NCBI RefSeq assembly: GCF_026805325.1
Contig: NZ_JAPRAT010000010.1
Span: forward strand, 40,077 to 104,076
Length of the DNA stretch: 64,000 nucleotides
Direction: 5' to 3'
DNA from: Natronobacillus azotifigens
GTDB taxonomy: Bacteria > Bacillota > Bacilli > Bacillales > Amphibacillaceae
The notes under the pieces are model-generated. The model saw nothing but the letters and a program-made list of their open reading frames with translations, searched no databases and was not told where the DNA came from. The number at the start of each line of letters is the position of its first letter. Position 1 is the stretch's first letter. Positions 18,408 to 28,271 of this stretch are shown here, in pieces. The position numbers and the translations under genes are program-made.

Positions 18408-19277
18408 ATGTATGTATTAGAGAATGATCGTTTGAAGATTGAAATAGCACCACCTGGTGATGATTATAGTGGTTCCCGATTTGATTGGACTGGTTTTATT
18501 ACTCAAGTCACGTTAGATGGAGAAATCACTTACTGCGTACCCGAACGTTTAGAAGCGGGTGTGGGAACAGGTGGTAGGGGGTTAAGTAATGAATTTGGAA
18601 TTGATGCACCAGTAGGCTATGAGGAGGCGGGTGTCGGTGAACAGTTTCCGAAAATTGGTGTCGGCCTACTAACTAAAAAAGCAGATGAAGCATACGATTT
18701 CTTTTCTAACTACGAAGTGACACCGGCTGAATGTAAAGTAAAGTCAAATTTAAATGAGCAGTCCATAACCTTTGACACAACTGCGGAAAGTCCGAGTGGT
18801 TACGGGTATCAGTTAGAGAAAAAAATTTCACTTGATGACAACCATTTAGTGATTGCTTATACACTGAAAAATACAGGTAAGGTTTCTTTTAAAACAAATG
18901 AATATTCCCATAACTTTATCGGGATCAATAACCAAACGGTAGATGAAAATTATAAACTTACATTGCCAGCTTTACGCGATCTAAATGTGACAGTAGGTAC
19001 AATCAAAGTGTCAAACAAACAATTAACGTGGCCAGTAGTACCAGAAGGTGATTTCTATGCCCACATTGATATGGAAGAGAGTCAAGAGAAGTATAACTGG
19101 GACCTTTATCACACAAAGGTAGGAGCAGGGGTGAGAGGACAGTCCGATTTTAAACCAGCAAAGATGGCTTTGTGGGGACGTGAACATGTTGTTAGCCCTG
19201 AGGTGTTCATTAATATCCATTTAGGTCCAGGTGAGACAAAAAAGTGGAAACGTAACTATCAATTTTATCTAAAATAG
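18408..19277 (+). CDS. Aldose 1-epimerase-like (galactose mutarotase fold) protein
   Basis: A 289-residue beta-rich protein. It begins YVLENDRLKIEIAPPGDDY, has RFDWTGFITQVTLDG, YQLEKKISLDDNHLVIAYTLKNTGK and EYSHNFIGINNQ, and ends with a VSPEVFINIHLGPGETKKWKRNYQF segment. This pattern of strands is that of mutarotase-like sugar-binding domains, in which a His and an acidic residue act on the sugar ring; I cannot assign them firmly. Its place behind a pentose importer and before the GH94-like enzyme suggests action on a sugar or oligosaccharide. The ATG follows AAAGGGAGG and a cre site. No signal peptide is present. Confidence 0.6.
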   Translation: MYVLENDRLKIEIAPPGDDYSGSRFDWTGFITQVTLDGEITYCVPERLEAGVGTGGRGLSNEFGIDAPVGYEEAGVGEQFPKIGVGLLTKKADEAYDFFSNYEVTPAECKVKSNLNEQSITFDTTAESPSGYGYQLEKKISLDDNHLVIAYTLKNTGKVSFKTNEYSHNFIGINNQTVDENYKLTLPALRDLNVTVGTIKVSNKQLTWPVVPEGDFYAHIDMEESQEKYNWDLYHTKVGAGVRGQSDFKPAKMALWGREHVVSPEVFINIHLGPGETKKWKRNYQFYLK

Positions 19278-19736
19278 GCCAGAAAACCCCCATCTTAAAG
19301 GAATGCGAAGGTCGATAAGTGGAGGATAGTTCAACAGTCATTAGGCATAAAGAGGACTTATGTATGAAAAGGCGTTTTTTTCTGAGCTGAAATAAGCTAC
19401 CTTGGAGAAAAGCTTAGATTTGTTACGAAAGTTTCTGTTATTTTCAAAAATAAAAGGGTTGTATTATCATAATAAACCGTTTACAATGAGACTTATAATT
19501 GATTACCCGTTTACGAAAGCGGTTATCTTGCCAATAAGATAAAGGTGCTAATTTAGGTGTATCGATTGGTAAAATAAGGTGGGGCTTATTACTAATGGAA
19601 TAGCGTTTTCGCTGATCATCACGGAAAAATATCGATTTCTAATCATTCAGACAGAACTTATCGTACTATTTAGGTTGTTTTCCGCCATATTCGGGTAATA
19701 ACAACAAGTGAAATTAATTACAGAAAGGAAAATTAT
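19278..19736. other. Regulatory region before the GH94-like gene
   Basis: No gene is visible. Two elements resemble LacI/GalR half-sites: AACCGTTTACAA at about 19475-19490 and CGTTTACGAAAGCGGTTATC at about 19507-19527. The second matches cre with two mismatches. They lie about 210-260 bases before the start and could control the large enzyme gene. Confidence 0.35.
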
Positions 19737-22700
19737 ATGGAGAATTTACGCGATTTATATTTAGGGGACAGTTTTTTATATCGAAAATCGAAAGCGGTTT
19801 CGTTAGACACGGTTGAACGTAACAACGAAACATATTTTAAAATGGCTAATTACAATCACATGACACCATTTTTTATGACCGTCGTTAGCGATACAGATCA
19901 TTGGCTATTTGTATCAAGTACGGGGGGATTAACTGCTGGACGAAAAAATGCGGAATCTGCATTATTTCCGTATGCTACGGATGATAAAATCCATGATAGC
20001 ATTGAAACTACAGGACCGGATACGACATTAATTGTGACGAAAGATGAGAAAGACTATCTATGGAAGCCGTTCTCCCAACAGCTGAGCAATGTTTACCAGA
20101 TCACACGAAACCTTTACAAAAACACGACAGGTGACAAAATCATCTTTGAAGAAATGAATGATGATCTTGGATTAAGGTTTAGCTATACCTTAAAAACTAG
20201 TGAGGCTTATGGCTTTGTTAAAGAATCAACATTGGAGAATACGACAGATCATCCTGTTGATGTCCGAGTGTTGGACGGGATTCGCAACATTTTACCATAC
20301 GGTGTGACAACAGTTCACCAATCAACACAAAGTACATTAGTGGATGGGTATAAACGATCTGAATTACATGAGGATGTTGGTTTGGGTATCTTCACAATGA
20401 GCTCAATCTTAACGGATAGAGCGGAACCAAGTGAATCCCTTAAAGCAACGACTGTCTGGTCGCGAGGACTTCAAAACCCTCAATATCTCTTATCTGAACA
20501 ACAAATTAAAGCATTCTCACAAAATGCACCCGTTCAAACGGAACATGATGTAAAAGGTCGTCGTGGTGCTTACTATGTAACAGATACAGTACACTTGGGT
20601 GGTAAAGAACAAAAGCAATGGCATATCGTTGCTGAAATAAACAAAAGCGCTTTCGGTGTGGAAGAACTAAGAAAAGAACTTATGGAAAATGCGAATATCA
20701 TTGATGCGGTGGAACAAGACGTCGAACTTGGTGGAGAGAACTTAAGACAACTTGTCTTCAATGCGGATGGTTATCAGTATACGGCAAATGAAAAAGTAAG
20801 TTATCGTCACTTCTCTAATACATTGTACAACATTATGCGCGGTGGTATTTATGCGGATGGCTATATGATCGACAAATCAGACTTTACCGAGTTTGTCTCT
20901 CATTGGAATCAATCTGTCTATAAAAATGAGCAAGCGTTCATTACGAACTTACCTGAAACACTGCATTATAATGACCTATTAGCCTTAGCGAAAGATCGAA
21001 ATAATCCTGATTTAGAACGGTTAGCGTTCGAGTACTTACCATTGACCTTTAGTCGTCGACATGGGGATCCAAGTCGTCCATGGAATAAGTTTAATATTGA
21101 AGTAACAAAAGAAGATGGATCAAAAGCTTTGAATTATGAGGGGAACTGGCGTGATATCTTCCAGAACTGGGAAGCTCTATCTGTTTCGTATCCTGCCTTC
21201 GCGGAAAGTATTATCGCAAAATTCGTTAATGCGTCAACAGCGGATGGTTATAACCCGTACCGCATCACTAAAGAAGGTATTGATTGGGAAACCCTTGATC
21301 CAGATGATCCTTGGTCAAACATTGGTTACTGGGGTGACCATCAAATCATTTATCTTCTAAAGTTACTTGAGTTATCGAAAGCATATAACCCGGAAAAGCT
21401 ACACACCTTGTTAGAAAAAAATATTTACACATATGCGAATGTACCTTATCGAATTAAAGGATTCAATGATTTAGTTAAAGACCCAAGAAATAGTATTCTC
21501 TATGACGATAAGAAAGAAAATACCATCCAAGAAAGAACGGCTTTACTTGGCTCTGATGGAAAATTAATATTTTCAGGTGAGTCGGTGTATCACGTTAATC
21601 TGATGGAAAAACTTTTAGTCACACTACTTTCAAAATTTTCGAATTATGTACCAGAAGGCGGTATTTGGATGAATACCCAGCGTCCAGAATGGAACGATGC
21701 GAATAACGCACTGGTAGGTAATGGTTTATCTATGGTTACACTGTACTACATGCACCGTTTCCAAGTTTATATGGGGCAACTAGTCCAAGAAATGACCTCA
21801 GATACAGTTGAGATTTCAGTTGAAGTGAAACGCATGTTTGATAAAACGCTAGAAGTTCTAGCTGCACATGAACAAGATCTAGGTCAACCAATCTCTGATC
21901 AGACACGTTATATGATCGTAAAAGCATTGGGTCAGATTGGGGAAGCATATCGTCAAACAGTTTATGATGATGGTTTTAGTGGAGAAAAAGTAGAATTATC
22001 CGTTGCGTCATTACAATCGTTCATTGATGTATCGATGAAGCACTTGAAAGATACGATTGGTAAGAATAAACGAGAAGACGGATTGTATCACGCGTATAAC
22101 CTAATTCGTTTTAATGGAGATAGCTGTCAACTATCCTATCTTTATGAAATGTTAGAAGGGCAAGTTGCTGTCTTAAGCTCGAAAGCATTAGATAAAAATG
22201 AAGCGCTCGACGTGTTGGCTTCCTTAAGAGACAGTGCGATCTATCGGGAAGATCAAAACAGTTACATGTTGTATCCAAACCGTGAGTTGCCGAAGTTCTT
22301 AGAGAAAAATATCATTCCAGAACCAGATGTGAAAACGTCGGTTATCTTACAAGAAGAATTGAACAATAATCACACACGCATTATTGAAAAAGACGTTTTT
22401 GGACGCTACCATTTCAATGGTAAATTTAGAAATGGTGAAGAAATAAGAGCAGCTTTGTTGGATTTAGGATGTTATGATCAGGCGGATATTCAAGTAGTGG
22501 AAGATCTATTTACCGAACTATTTAACCACCATGCGTTTACTGGTCGCTCCGGTACATTCTATAAGTATGAAGGTTTAGGCAGTGTGTATTGGCACATGGT
22601 ATCAAAACTGCTTCTTGCAACCGAAGAGAACTTTAATGCTGTGTACAGCGCAGAAGGTTTGACTGAAGATGCTAAAACACTCATGACTTACTATCATGAA

Positions 22701-23195
22701 ATTAAAGCAGGTATTGGTGCAGAAAAAACTCCTGTAGAGTATGGTGCCTTCCCGACAGAAGCATACTCTCATACACCAAGCTTTGCTGGTGTACAACAAC
22801 CAGGGATGACTGGCCAAGTAAAAGAAGATATTCTGTCACGCTTTGGTGAACTAGGTGTGAAAGTAACAGATGGTCGCATGCAATTTAATCCTTTACTCTT
22901 ATCGAAGAAGGAGTTCTTAACTTCAGAACATCAATGGCCATTGGCGAAGCGACTTAATCCAGAGGCAACTGAATCGATTAAGCTAGCTAAAGATACGTTA
23001 GGATTTACTACACTTACTGTTCCAGTAACGTACATCTTAAGTGATCAAGAGAAAGTGGTCGTGTCTGATGTCGCTGGAAATGAAACAACGTTTGATGGAC
23101 ATGAGTTAGATGCTGAAACAAGTCAAAAGATGTTTGGACGCAATCATAATATTGATCTGATTCGTGTTTATTTGGATCAGAGTAAACTCGTATAG
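19737..23195 (+). CDS. Large GH94-like (alpha/alpha)6-barrel glycoside phosphorylase or hydrolase
   Basis: A 1152-residue protein without signal peptide. An N-terminal beta-sandwich part (about 1-320: FMTVVSDTDHWLFVSSTGGLTAGRK) is followed by a helical barrel and a short C-terminal beta domain (VVVSDVAGNETTFDG). Near residue 650 it reads RPEWNDANNALVGNG; the WND loop with Asp654 resembles the DWNDxxN loop bearing the general acid of GH94 phosphorylases. The total length exceeds normal GH94 enzymes (about 800) and is closer to the beta-1,3-glucan phosphorylase families (GH149, GH161). The family and substrate are uncertain. GAAAGGA precedes the ATG. The context of xylose genes suggests an intracellular oligosaccharide substrate. 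Confidence 0.55.
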   Translation: MENLRDLYLGDSFLYRKSKAVSLDTVERNNETYFKMANYNHMTPFFMTVVSDTDHWLFVSSTGGLTAGRKNAESALFPYATDDKIHDSIETTGPDTTLIVTKDEKDYLWKPFSQQLSNVYQITRNLYKNTTGDKIIFEEMNDDLGLRFSYTLKTSEAYGFVKESTLENTTDHPVDVRVLDGIRNILPYGVTTVHQSTQSTLVDGYKRSELHEDVGLGIFTMSSILTDRAEPSESLKATTVWSRGLQNPQYLLSEQQIKAFSQNAPVQTEHDVKGRRGAYYVTDTVHLGGKEQKQWHIVAEINKSAFGVEELRKELMENANIIDAVEQDVELGGENLRQLVFNADGYQYTANEKVSYRHFSNTLYNIMRGGIYADGYMIDKSDFTEFVSHWNQSVYKNEQAFITNLPETLHYNDLLALAKDRNNPDLERLAFEYLPLTFSRRHGDPSRPWNKFNIEVTKEDGSKALNYEGNWRDIFQNWEALSVSYPAFAESIIAKFVNASTADGYNPYRITKEGIDWETLDPDDPWSNIGYWGDHQIIYLLKLLELSKAYNPEKLHTLLEKNIYTYANVPYRIKGFNDLVKDPRNSILYDDKKENTIQERTALLGSDGKLIFSGESVYHVNLMEKLLVTLLSKFSNYVPEGGIWMNTQRPEWNDANNALVGNGLSMVTLYYMHRFQVYMGQLVQEMTSDTVEISVEVKRMFDKTLEVLAAHEQDLGQPISDQTRYMIVKALGQIGEAYRQTVYDDGFSGEKVELSVASLQSFIDVSMKHLKDTIGKNKREDGLYHAYNLIRFNGDSCQLSYLYEMLEGQVAVLSSKALDKNEALDVLASLRDSAIYREDQNSYMLYPNRELPKFLEKNIIPEPDVKTSVILQEELNNNHTRIIEKDVFGRYHFNGKFRNGEEIRAALLDLGCYDQADIQVVEDLFTELFNHHAFTGRSGTFYKYEGLGSVYWHMVSKLLLATEENFNAVYSAEGLTEDAKTLMTYYHEIKAGIGAEKTPVEYGAFPTEAYSHTPSFAGVQQPGMTGQVKEDILSRFGELGVKVTDGRMQFNPLLLSKKEFLTSEHQWPLAKRLNPEATESIKLAKDTLGFTTLTVPVTYILSDQEKVVVSDVAGNETTFDGHELDAETSQKMFGRNHNIDLIRVYLDQSKLV

Positions 23196-23219
23196 ACCGC
23201 GTCATTATATGCATATAGG

Positions 23220-23295
23220 TTAAAGTATAACTTCAATCAATGGGGCTAAATATACCCCATTGATTGTTAGCCTAAAGGATGACACGTGATGGCTT
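23220..23295 (-). repeat. R1 repeat, 3' half in reverse orientation (copy G)
   Basis: On the plus strand it reads AAAGTATAACTTCAATCAAT, then a perfect hairpin AATCAATGGGG / CCCCATTGATT and GTTAGCCTAAAGGATGAC, the reverse complement of the R1 3' half. It lies 24 bases after the stop of the GH94-like gene and can serve as its 3' hairpin. Confidence 0.8.
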
Positions 23296-23341
23296 TGACA
23301 TGATGGTAATCTATAATAATAACATAAAAATATTCAAGCTA

Positions 23342-23383
23342 AAAAAAGTTTACCTGGCTCTTCTGGCTAGGTAAACTTTTTTG
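23342..23383 (+). terminator. Intrinsic terminator
   Basis: AAAAAAGTTTACCT and AGGTAAACTTTTTT form a strong hairpin with a T-tract downstream of the GH94-like gene. An R2 repeat begins nine bases later. Confidence 0.92.
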
Positions 23384-23391
23384 TTGTTTAT

Positions 23392-23589
23392 GGAATTATA
23401 AAACCTGCTATCTATGGATAACTTTTCTAGACGTAATGTAGCCTCGTCCAGCTCCGAGCGCCAAAGACTAGGCAACTTCACGAAGCAATCTGCGATAAGT
23501 CATCATCGGTTCGCAAGCAAAACGTGATTCCTTTATCTCCATTGATTCGCTGCAGTTGCTACGTTTTTAATCGGCGCTCTGCGCTTTTA
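23392..23589 (+). repeat. R2 repeat (copy 1)
   Basis: It starts GGAATTATAAAA, contains GTCCAGCTCCGAGCGCC, ACTTCACGAAGCAATC and GATAAGTCATCATCGGTTCG, and ends GGCGCTCTGCGCTTTT. The ends GAGCGCC and GGCGCTC are complementary. It is upstream of pntAA in the same orientation. Confidence 0.85.
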
Positions 23590-23961
23590 TTCCATGTAGC
23601 ATACATGAGGTTGAATATACTAGTCATGACGATTTAGGTGAGAAGAACTTTGTGAATGTGTATTTTCATTCCCACTAACCCTACTGCACTATCCCAGACA
23701 ACCGTCTGTGCATTCACTTGTCACCGAGACTATGGTCTAGTTTCTCTATAGCTTATTTTTGCAAGAGGAGGAGATGAAGTTCTCGTTTTTTTCTAATAGC
23801 AAGTTTTTGAGTGGGTTATCATCGGAAGATCACTCTATTCATAATTGTATAAATATTCAGTAAAATGAGTAATTTTCTATTGGAAAAGGATAATATCAGT
23901 GGTATAATTTATTGAGATTTAGCATGAAATCAATCTAATTTAATGAAAGGAGTCGTGAAGA

Positions 23962-25092
23962 ATGAAAATAGTCGCACTGAAAGAAAAGGACGAATCACGG
24001 GTTGCTTTAGTTCCGGATTCGATCAAAAAATTGCTTCAATTAGAAGGAATTGAAGTTGCAGTTGAAGAAAATCTAACGGCAATGATACCTAATGAAGCTT
24101 ATGAAAAAGCTGGTGCCAGCGTTTTGGAATCTCGAGAATCATTATTGTCTACGGGAGATGTATTTTTGTGGGTGAATTCCCCGTCTCTTGATGATATCGG
24201 TAAAATGAAAAAGGGATCGATGAGTATTAGTTTTCTAGATCCATATAATCAAACAGAGGTAGTTAATGGATTAATGAAACAGGGGGTTAATGCGATAAGC
24301 ATGGAGATGATCCCAAGAACCACATTGGCTCAAAAAATGGATGCACTTAGTTCGCAAGCATCTTTAGCAGGGTATGTGGCTGTCGTTTTGGGTGCTCAAA
24401 AGTTAGATCGTATCTTCCCGATGATGATGACACCTGCTGGAACTATTCCACCTGCAAAGGTATTTGTTATTGGTGCCGGCGTAGCTGGTTTACAGGCCAT
24501 TGCTACAGCGAAACGACTGGGTGCAAGGGTTGAAGCTTTTGATACAAGATCCGTTGTAGAAGAACAAGTCGTCTCTCTTGGTGCTAAATTTGTCAAAGTG
24601 GATTTAGGCGAAACGGGACAAACAAAGGATGGCTATGCCAAAGCATTAACGGAAGAACAATTAAAAATTCAACAAGAAGCGATGGCAAAAAGTTGTGCCA
24701 ATGCGGATTTGGTTATTACAACAGCTAAGTTGTTTGCTAGAAAGGCTCCTGTGATTGTAACGAAAGATATCTTGAAACAAATGAGAGACGGTTCCGTTGT
24801 TGTTGATTTGGCTGCTGGTTCTGGCGGGAATGTGGAAGGTACTGTTGTAGATGAAACCGTTACCAGTGAAGGGGTTCAAATAGTTGGTATCGACAACCTC
24901 CCTGGAGAAGTGGCTTTTGATGCATCGGGTATGTACTCTAGTAACTTATACAATCTAATAACCCATTTTTATAACAAAGAGACCAAGGTATTAGATTTAG
25001 ATCAATCGGATGAAATCATGAATGGTTGCCTTGTGGTCAAAGATGGGCAAGTAGTTAATGAAAGACTAAAAGAAATTTATGGAGGTAAATAA
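23962..25092 (+). CDS. pntAA: NAD(P) transhydrogenase subunit alpha, part 1
   Basis: A 376-residue NAD(H)-binding domain I protein of the proton-translocating transhydrogenase. It has the N-terminal alanine dehydrogenase-like fold (MKIVALKEKDESRVALVPDSIKKL), the RQD-loop equivalent region SSQASLAGYVAVV and the Rossmann motif VIGAGVAGLQAIATAKRLGA. It transfers hydride from NADH to NADP+ bound to PntB. AAAGGAGTCGTG precedes the ATG. The split three-gene form (pntAA, pntAB, pntB) is that of Rhodospirillum. The stop overlaps the next start by one base. Confidence 0.95.
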   Translation: MKIVALKEKDESRVALVPDSIKKLLQLEGIEVAVEENLTAMIPNEAYEKAGASVLESRESLLSTGDVFLWVNSPSLDDIGKMKKGSMSISFLDPYNQTEVVNGLMKQGVNAISMEMIPRTTLAQKMDALSSQASLAGYVAVVLGAQKLDRIFPMMMTPAGTIPPAKVFVIGAGVAGLQAIATAKRLGARVEAFDTRSVVEEQVVSLGAKFVKVDLGETGQTKDGYAKALTEEQLKIQQEAMAKSCANADLVITTAKLFARKAPVIVTKDILKQMRDGSVVVDLAAGSGGNVEGTVVDETVTSEGVQIVGIDNLPGEVAFDASGMYSSNLYNLITHFYNKETKVLDLDQSDEIMNGCLVVKDGQVVNERLKEIYGGK

Positions 25093-25397
25093 TGGAGATC
25101 ATGTTAGTGTTTGTGTTGATTTTAGCTTCGTTTTTAGGTTTTGAGTTAATATCAAAAGTTCCGTCCCAATTACATACGCCACTAATGTCTGGCTCTAACG
25201 CTATATCAGGGATTACGGTGGTTGGTGCTATCCTTAGTCTTGCTGGTACTTTTGTCGCAGGAGGCGAAACGGCAAGGATTGTACTAGGAACCTTGGCAGT
25301 ATTTTTTGCTACCATCAATGTTGTCGGAGGTTATATGGTAACCGATCGTATGTTATCCATGTTTACATCTGCCAAAAAGGAGGGCAAACATGATTAA
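25092..25397 (+). CDS. pntAB: NAD(P) transhydrogenase subunit alpha, part 2
   Basis: A 101-residue protein with three membrane helices forming the first part of the transmembrane domain II. Typical residues are the FLGFELISKVPSQLHTPLMSG segment, the ISGITVVGAI helix and the end NVVGGYMVTDRMLSMF. It follows pntAA with a one-base overlap and overlaps pntB by eight bases, so the three proteins are made together. Confidence 0.95.
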   Translation: MEIMLVFVLILASFLGFELISKVPSQLHTPLMSGSNAISGITVVGAILSLAGTFVAGGETARIVLGTLAVFFATINVVGGYMVTDRMLSMFTSAKKEGKHD

Positions 25398-26793
25398 CGA
25401 AGTCATTATTAACTTATTATATATAATAGCAGCAATTCTATTTATCTTTGGTTTGAAAATGCTAGGAAATGCAAAATTAGCAAGAAAAGGTAATTTAGTT
25501 TCTGCCATTGGTATGCTTATCGCTATTGTGGCAGCACTTGTGAGTAACGAAGTACTTGAGTGGCAATGGGTTGCTATAGGCATGATTGCGGGCTCTATTG
25601 TAGGTGCAATCGCTGCCCGTATGGTAGCCATGACAGCAATGCCTGAAATGGTTGCGTTATTTAATGGTACTGGTGGTGCCGCAAGTTTACTTGTTGGTTG
25701 GTCAGAATATCAACGTTATGTATCAGCCGGTGAAGTTTTAGATGTTAGTGTCTTCTCATTGCTTATCATTACGGTAACTGTTCTGATTGGTGGTGTTACT
25801 TTTACTGGTTCCATTATTGCATGGGGAAAGTTGTCAGAAAAAATACCTAGCAAACCGATTCAATATCCAGGACAGCAGATTGTAAATGTGTTAATTGTCC
25901 TCCTATTGATTGGTGGTGCGGTTATCTTTGCTCCTTTACGTGAAATGGTGATCATAGATTCTTATGCTCTATTGATCAGTATCATTGTTTTATCCTGTAT
26001 TTTAGGAATTTCTTTTGTTATTCCAATTGGTGGTGGGGACATGCCGGTAGTTATTTCCCTACTAAATTCTTTAAGTGGTATGGCGGCCTGTGCAGCAGGA
26101 TTTGTTATTACAAGTAATGTCTTGATCGTCGCGGGAGCATTGGTTGGATCAAGTGGAATTATTTTAACGACTATTATGTGTAAAGCGATGAATCGTAAAT
26201 TAACGAATGTACTATTTAGTGGTTTCGGTTCAGGTAAGACTCAATCAGGTCCTGGTTTTCAAGGGGAAGCCAGCCCAGTATCGGTTGAAGACACCTTTAT
26301 TATGTTAGAAGCTGCTAGCAATGTACTAATTGTACCAGGCTATGGGATGGCTGTTGCTCAAGCGCAACATGCTGTTCAAGAGTTAGCTGAACAATTGGAA
26401 CAAAACGGTACGGAGGTTAACTTTGCCATACATCCAGTAGCTGGTCGTATGCCAGGACATATGAATGTTTTATTGGCAGAAGCTAATGTACCTTATGAAA
26501 AGCTAAAAGAAATGGATGATGTAAACCCAACGATCGATATGGTAGATGTTGTCATTGTTATTGGTGCCAACGATGTTGTCAATCCAGCAGCAAGAACCGA
26601 TGAAACCTCACCGATCTATGGTATGCCAGTTATTGATGTGGATAAAGCAAGAACAGTAATTGTAATGAAACGTTCCTTAAATCCTGGTTTTGCTGGTATT
26701 GATAACCCGCTATTCTTTAATGATAATACGAGAATGTTATTTGGAGATGCGAAGGCATCAACTCAAGGTTTAGTAGCTGAGTTTAAAGAATAA
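25390..26793 (+). CDS. pntB: NAD(P) transhydrogenase subunit beta
   Basis: A 467-residue protein. The first about 270 residues hold the remaining membrane helices with GNGTGG-like FNGTGGAASLLVGW and PIGGGDMPVVISLLNSLSG; the C-terminal domain III binds NADP(H) with VPGYGMAVAQAQHAV (GxGxxA type), HPVAGRMPGHMNVLLAEA and VIGANDVVNPAAR. It couples proton entry to NADPH formation. It is the last gene of the operon and ends at a terminator. Confidence 0.96.
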   Translation: MINEVIINLLYIIAAILFIFGLKMLGNAKLARKGNLVSAIGMLIAIVAALVSNEVLEWQWVAIGMIAGSIVGAIAARMVAMTAMPEMVALFNGTGGAASLLVGWSEYQRYVSAGEVLDVSVFSLLIITVTVLIGGVTFTGSIIAWGKLSEKIPSKPIQYPGQQIVNVLIVLLLIGGAVIFAPLREMVIIDSYALLISIIVLSCILGISFVIPIGGGDMPVVISLLNSLSGMAACAAGFVITSNVLIVAGALVGSSGIILTTIMCKAMNRKLTNVLFSGFGSGKTQSGPGFQGEASPVSVEDTFIMLEAASNVLIVPGYGMAVAQAQHAVQELAEQLEQNGTEVNFAIHPVAGRMPGHMNVLLAEANVPYEKLKEMDDVNPTIDMVDVVIVIGANDVVNPAARTDETSPIYGMPVIDVDKARTVIVMKRSLNPGFAGIDNPLFFNDNTRMLFGDAKASTQGLVAEFKE

Positions 26794-26801
26794 TAAGTTT
26801 G

Positions 26802-26830
26802 AGGGTCTGACCTTAAAGGTCAGGCCCTTT
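26802..26830 (+). terminator. Intrinsic terminator of the pnt operon
   Basis: GGGTCTGACCTT pairs with AAGGTCAGGCCC, followed by a short T-rich tract. Confidence 0.85.
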
Positions 26831-26930
26831 CGTTTACAAGGTAAGATTTTTAAAAAATTAGCTTTATGGAGATGCTAGTAAACAGATGCAAAAAACTCTC
26901 TAGTATAACAGTAGGGTCTGATGGTTGCTT

Positions 26931-27066
26931 TCCAATAAAAAACGACAGCTGGTCATTCCTGGTCATCTGTCGTTTTGCTTATTGGAAGTGTCACGCTATA
27001 GTGTGACATGACAAGCATTCGCTTGTCACCATCAGCCCCTTACAAAATATAGCATCTTATTATTTT
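26931..27066 (-). repeat. R3 repeat with bidirectional terminator (copy 1)
   Basis: Read on the minus strand it runs AATAAGATGCTATATTTTGT, CTGATGGTGACAAGC, two small hairpins (GACAAGC/GCTTGTC and GTCACAC/GCGTGAC) and a terminator TCCAATAA-N-CGACAG / CTGTCG-N-TTATTGGA. It separates the convergent pntB and ABC permease genes. Confidence 0.75.
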
Positions 27067-27107
27067 TTAAAAGGATCGGGTGAACTTCCCCAGTTTATCT
27101 TATTGTA

Positions 27108-28271
27108 TTACTGATGAGCATATCGCCTTTGTTTAATGACAACCAATGCGACAGCGAGGAAAGCAACCGCGAATGCTAGCTGAACTAGAATTCCATAGAT
27201 AATTGGTTCAAGTGTAGACCGAGAAATACTAGTAATCTCTCCTATCGTATCATTTACTTTAACATACCAGAATATCGGGTTAAAAGTTCCAACAGTTTGA
27301 AGTGTATCACTTAAAAAGGCTTGTGGTACAAAAGAGCCGCCTAAAAATGATAAACCAAGTGATATACAATTTCCTATCGGATCAATCGAATTTTTTGTTG
27401 CAAAAGTAGCAACCAAAAAGCTAATGCTTAGACAGAGAATGGCTAAAACAAATGAATTAACAATATATAGATAGGAACCTGTTTCGTTTAAACTACCAGT
27501 ATTAATGACAAAAGCAAATGCAACAAAAATCAACCAAACAATAAAGGCGAGCGATAGGTTACCAAATATAAGTTGATAATTATAATAATTGATGCTAATG
27601 GGAGCACAATAGTTCCGCATTTTAATTTCCTTATTATTAAAGATTAACATGATACGGCCAACCATAGAAATAAACATCGCTATTAATATATAAGATAAAA
27701 AGTTAAAATACGTACTAAGCTCAGAGCTATGACTCGTTGCTATTCTGTCAACAAAGGAAACATGAACTTCTGTTGAAATATCTGCTAGTACTTTTTCATG
27801 TATCTCATCAAAAGAAATTTCAGGGAATGCAGTAGCATAAAGTTTAGCAGTATTTAAATATCGGTCAATCAGTGTCTTTGCATATTCCGAGTTTGCTGAA
27901 TCGGGAACAGACATAGTTGTGATGGACTGATTTTGTGATGAATGGAAGCTCTCTTGAAATCCATTTGGAATCGTAACAATAAACTCTGTTTGTCTAAAGA
28001 AAAGAGCATCTTTCATGCTTTCCTCATCATTCTCTAATTCAACAGGTCTTGCAATCCCGTTAATATAGTTCTCTAACCCATTGGCTAGCGCAGTATTGTC
28101 TTCATTTATAACGGAAACCCTAACTTCGGAAAGTTCAAAAGCATCTTCCACCTGTGTCCCACCACTTGATGTAAAAAAGATGGAAAGTCCAATAAATAGT
28201 GCAGTATAAATGATAAACACACTGATAAATTTTTTCATGACAATTTTACGAAAAGCCTTAAATACTTGCAT
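27108..28271 (-). CDS. ABC-2 type transporter permease
   Basis: A 387-residue membrane protein: one N-terminal helix (MKKFISVFIIYTALFIGLSIFF), a long extracellular domain (residues about 40-200, EVRVSVINEDNTALANGLENYI) and a cluster of helices at the C-terminal half. This is the ABC2_membrane_3/YhgE-like layout used by exporters. It is the third gene of an operon with a second permease and an ATPase and overlaps the upstream permease gene by 14 bases. AAGGAGG precedes the ATG. The substrate is unknown. Confidence 0.85.
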   Translation of the reverse strand: MQVFKAFRKIVMKKFISVFIIYTALFIGLSIFFTSSGGTQVEDAFELSEVRVSVINEDNTALANGLENYINGIARPVELENDEESMKDALFFRQTEFIVTIPNGFQESFHSSQNQSITTMSVPDSANSEYAKTLIDRYLNTAKLYATAFPEISFDEIHEKVLADISTEVHVSFVDRIATSHSSELSTYFNFLSYILIAMFISMVGRIMLIFNNKEIKMRNYCAPISINYYNYQLIFGNLSLAFIVWLIFVAFAFVINTGSLNETGSYLYIVNSFVLAILCLSISFLVATFATKNSIDPIGNCISLGLSFLGGSFVPQAFLSDTLQTVGTFNPIFWYVKVNDTIGEITSISRSTLEPIIYGILVQLAFAVAFLAVALVVIKQRRYAHQ

